Shown one piece after another: positions 6,514 to 8,421 of a stretch of 8,421 nucleotides of DNA (within the stretch, counting starts at the first letter, position 1; every line of letters starts with the position of its first letter). This DNA is from JBGSMB01 sp041740375 (lineage in GTDB: Bacteria > Patescibacteriota > Saccharimonadia > Saccharimonadales > JAGQMS01). A model generated the notes under the pieces. That model was not told where the DNA came from and searched no databases. It saw only the letters and a program-made list of their open reading frames with translations. Where the stretch lies: positions 1-8,421 of the forward strand of contig JBGSMB010000069.1 of assembly GCA_041740375.1 (NCBI GenBank), read 5' to 3'. Both the position numbers and the translations under genes were made by a program.

Positions 6514-6538
6514 ACGATATAGAAATGTGTACAAAAAT

Positions 6539-7930
6539 ATGAAGTCAGACTCTGACTATATATATTGGCTTGAACGCTGGAGCGGCTGGATACTAATCGG
6601 CTTTTTTACACTCATACCCGTCGTCAGATGGGCAATGCTCGAACCGGTAGCGGTAAGGTTTGGAAGCTTTAACTCAACACTGCTAACATTTGGCCGACTT
6701 GCTGGTCTGGTTGGCTTTATGCTCTATGCAATAAACTTAGTGCTCAGTATTCGAAGAAGATGGCTAGAAAATCTTTTTGGCGGACTAAACCGCGTATACA
6801 TTGCCCATCACCTCACCGGTGGTCTTGCTCTCGTTTTCCTTCTCTTTCATCCAGTATTTCTCGCTTTTAGATACATTGAGCTACAAACACTCGCAACCAT
6901 AAAAGATGCTGCCAGCTTTTTATTACCCAGAGCGATTCACTTTGATGCTAGTTACTACGAGGTACAAGACGCAATTGCCATAAACAATGGCATCATTGCT
7001 TTCTTGGGCATGGTGGTTTTACTATTTATAACCTTTTTCGTAAAACTCCCTTATCGAATATGGGTTTTTACTCATAAGTTTTTAGGTGTCGCATTTGTGT
7101 TTGCTGGGCTACACACCATTATGATAGTTTCTGATGTATACCATGATCCTTTTCTGAAAATATATATCATTGCCTGGACAATTATCGGCCTCGCCGCATA
7201 CGTCTATCGTTCGCTCCTTGGCAATATGTTCGTACGCAGACTACCCTACAAAGTTATTTCCTGTGGTGTGCTACCGGGCAATGTCGTACATGTCTTCCTC
7301 GAGCCGGTTCACAAGGGCATCGATTTTAAGCCGGGTCAGTTTGTGTTTGTTAGATTCTTATGGAGCGAGAGTGATAATATCACCCAAGAAGCGCATCCAT
7401 TTTCGATTGCTTCGTCGCCGAATGAGCCAAACAGTCAGTTAAGACTCTATATGAAGGCGCTGGGTGATTTCACGGCAAGTCTAAAAAATTTAAAGCCGGG
7501 CACCATTGCTGAGATAGAGGGCGCCTTTGGAAGGTTTCTGCCGGCTAGGTACGACAATGCTCCACAGATATGGATTGCAGGAGGTATCGGTATAACTCCG
7601 TTCTTGAGCATTGCCCGTAGCTTTAACCAAAATAAACCGCAGGTCGATATGTTCTATAGCGTGCAAACTCGTAGCGAACTTATCGACCAGGAAGCGTTGG
7701 CCGACTTCCTACCAAAAAACTATCCTCAATTTAAATATCATCCTTTTGTTAGCGAAGAGCAGAATGGTTTTCTTACGGCAGAGTACATAAATTCAGAAGC
7801 AGGTGGAGTCAAAGGAAAAGAAATATTTTTATGCGGCCCGCCTCCCATGATGAAATCTATTCGCGCACAACTGAAATCAATGGGTGTTCCAAATAGTAAA
7901 ATTCATAGTGAGGAGTTCTCGATGTCATGA
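6539..7930 (+). CDS. Ferric-reductase/NADPH-oxidase-like flavocytochrome (membrane heme, FAD and NAD(P)H domains)
   Basis: A 463-residue membrane oxidoreductase from the ATG at 6539; a GTG at 6527 would add four residues. Numbering below is from the GTG. About six helices lie between 19 and 228. His95 and His108, and His183 and His196, form two pairs 13 residues apart, the pattern for two stacked b hemes in ferric reductases and NOX enzymes. HPFSIASSP (290-298) is the FAD-binding motif, AGGIGITPFLSIAR (351-364) binds NAD(P)H, and FLCGPPPMMKSI (434-445) is the terminal nucleotide-contact motif. The enzyme should pass electrons from cytoplasmic NAD(P)H through FAD and heme to an acceptor on the outer side (iron, oxygen or another carrier; not determinable here). 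The architecture is like COG4097 predicted ferric reductases. It is divergent from comEC and overlaps the next gene by ATGA. No Shine-Dalgarno site supports either start. Confidence 0.9.
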   Translation: MKSDSDYIYWLERWSGWILIGFFTLIPVVRWAMLEPVAVRFGSFNSTLLTFGRLAGLVGFMLYAINLVLSIRRRWLENLFGGLNRVYIAHHLTGGLALVFLLFHPVFLAFRYIELQTLATIKDAASFLLPRAIHFDASYYEVQDAIAINNGIIAFLGMVVLLFITFFVKLPYRIWVFTHKFLGVAFVFAGLHTIMIVSDVYHDPFLKIYIIAWTIIGLAAYVYRSLLGNMFVRRLPYKVISCGVLPGNVVHVFLEPVHKGIDFKPGQFVFVRFLWSESDNITQEAHPFSIASSPNEPNSQLRLYMKALGDFTASLKNLKPGTIAEIEGAFGRFLPARYDNAPQIWIAGGIGITPFLSIARSFNQNKPQVDMFYSVQTRSELIDQEALADFLPKNYPQFKYHPFVSEEQNGFLTAEYINSEAGGVKGKEIFLCGPPPMMKSIRAQLKSMGVPNSKIHSEEFSMS

Positions 7931-8421
7931 GATTCAAACGAGTCATAGCAATTAGTATGATTGTAGCCGGCAGCTTACTCGGGTTAATTCTAATTATTGG
8001 ATTATTTGTGCCAGCATCTGTCTTAAACCGAATAGGCGGAGAAGAATCTACGACAGAAACCATAAAAACCATTGATGGTAAAAAAATGGTTGAAGTAGTT
8101 AACCCGGCAACAGGCGAGACGATAACAACTACGACCGATCCAAATACTGGGCAAACAACAACCACCTCAACCAGTGCGACAGGAGAAACAAAGGTTGTAC
8201 CAAATGGGACTACTGCAAGTTCAAATACAAACACCACAAGCCCTCCGCCGAGTGGAGGTACTACAGGCGGTAGCACCACTGGAGGAGGTACTACCGGTGG
8301 GGGTACGACACCCACCGCAAAACCAACGGTTACTATATCTGTCAGCCCCAGCACGATCACAAGCGGCGCTTCGTCTACAATTGGATGGAGTGCTACAAAT
8401 TCTCCCACATCATGCACAGCC
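7927..8421 (+). CDS. Membrane-anchored extracellular protein with Thr-rich stalk and Ig-like domain (partial, runs off the right edge)
   Basis: An open frame of 165 codons with no stop before the window end, starting at an ATG that overlaps the flavocytochrome stop (ATGA). The N-terminus MRFKR is followed by a hydrophobic segment (about 7-30), a signal anchor or signal peptide. Then comes a Thr-rich region with a degenerate repeat (PATGETITTTTDPNTGQ, later SATGETK), a PPP, a Gly/Thr linker (110-128) and, from about 131, VTISVSPSTITSGASSTIGW to TSCTA. That last stretch resembles the start of Ig-like repeats common in surface proteins of CPR bacteria. It is probably an exported protein tethered to the membrane, reaching through the envelope. 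Its coupling to the flavocytochrome gene suggests joint expression; whether it is a partner of the enzyme is unknown. No catalytic motif is visible in this part. Confidence 0.8.
   Translation, partial: MRFKRVIAISMIVAGSLLGLILIIGLFVPASVLNRIGGEESTTETIKTIDGKKMVEVVNPATGETITTTTDPNTGQTTTTSTSATGETKVVPNGTTASSNTNTTSPPPSGGTTGGSTTGGGTTGGGTTPTAKPTVTISVSPSTITSGASSTIGWSATNSPTSCTA
8254..8310 (+). repeat. Low-complexity GGA/GGT/ACT repeat coding a Gly/Thr linker
   Basis: Nineteen codons alternate between runs of Gly and Thr (GGTTGGSTTGGG and so on), built from imperfect copies of a GGNGGNACNACN unit. It encodes a flexible linker and is a likely place for repeat-length variation. The reverse strand of this area yields a spurious long Val/Pro-rich frame. 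Confidence 0.7.

Noticed and set aside
6213..6542. Plus-strand open frame of 109 codons across the comEC start and the intergenic region
   Set aside because: It is antisense to the conserved N-terminal part of comEC, overlaps the flavocytochrome start, and its protein has no family features.
7857..8417. Long minus-strand open frame of 186 codons rich in Val and Pro
   Set aside because: It is antisense to the Thr/Gly/Pro-rich plus-strand gene and to the end of the flavocytochrome gene. Its composition is low complexity, it has no recognisable motif, and the plus frame has a signal anchor and an Ig-like motif.
1..8421. Alternative genetic code (UGA as Gly)
   Set aside because: UGA ends yebC, the PilW-like gene and the flavocytochrome gene at sensible family lengths and in ATGA overlaps, so it acts as a stop.
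1..8421. CRISPR arrays, insertion sequences, tRNA or rRNA genes
   Set aside because: No regularly spaced repeats, transposase-like proteins, terminal inverted repeats or RNA gene segments were seen, and almost all the sequence is coding.

Overview
The window looks like a chromosomal segment of a Patescibacteria (CPR) bacterium, most likely Saccharibacteria-like. This is inferred from gene content and style: compact translationally coupled genes, a short ComEC, a set of type IV pilus prepilins, and a Thr/Gly/Pro-rich membrane-anchored protein with an Ig-like repeat of a kind frequent in CPR genomes. UGA is used as a stop (for example at the ends of yebC, the PilW-like gene and the flavocytochrome gene), which argues against the UGA=Gly lineages Gracilibacteria and Absconditabacteria. 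No rRNA or marker-gene comparison was possible, so the placement is tentative.

Minus strand, read right to left (6385 to 1): one gene train runs comEC-like DNA-uptake channel (4901-6385), yebC/TACO1 (4166-4870), ruvC Holliday-junction resolvase (3675-4169), four prepilin-type genes (PilV/GspI-like 3222-3653, PilW/GspJ-like 2521-3225, a very large PilX/GspK-like protein 641-2524, a GspG/PilA-like pilin 52-609), and the first eight codons of what is probably ruvA (1-24). Three junctions are ATGA overlaps; the other gaps are about 20-30 nt. Together the genes cover DNA capture by a pilus, import across the membrane, and processing of recombination intermediates, so the train reads as a natural-transformation and recombination operon. 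The classical yebC-ruvC-ruvA order appears to be interrupted by the pilin cassette.

Plus strand, read left to right (6527 to 8421): a divergent unit starts with a ferric-reductase/NADPH-oxidase-like flavocytochrome (six membrane helices, two histidine pairs for heme, FAD and NAD(P)H domains). It overlaps by ATGA a membrane-anchored extracellular protein with a Thr-rich stalk, a Gly/Thr linker and the start of an Ig-like domain. That gene runs off the right edge.

The 141-153 nt between the two divergent units (6386 to 6526 or 6538) is the only sizeable intergenic region and holds candidate promoters for both. The most notable item is the 627-residue PilX-like protein: its C-terminal half resembles a LamG/concanavalin-like domain split by a second beta-rich domain of about 200 residues, and its prepilin segment lacks the +5 glutamate. 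Both fit a pilus-tip adhesin.
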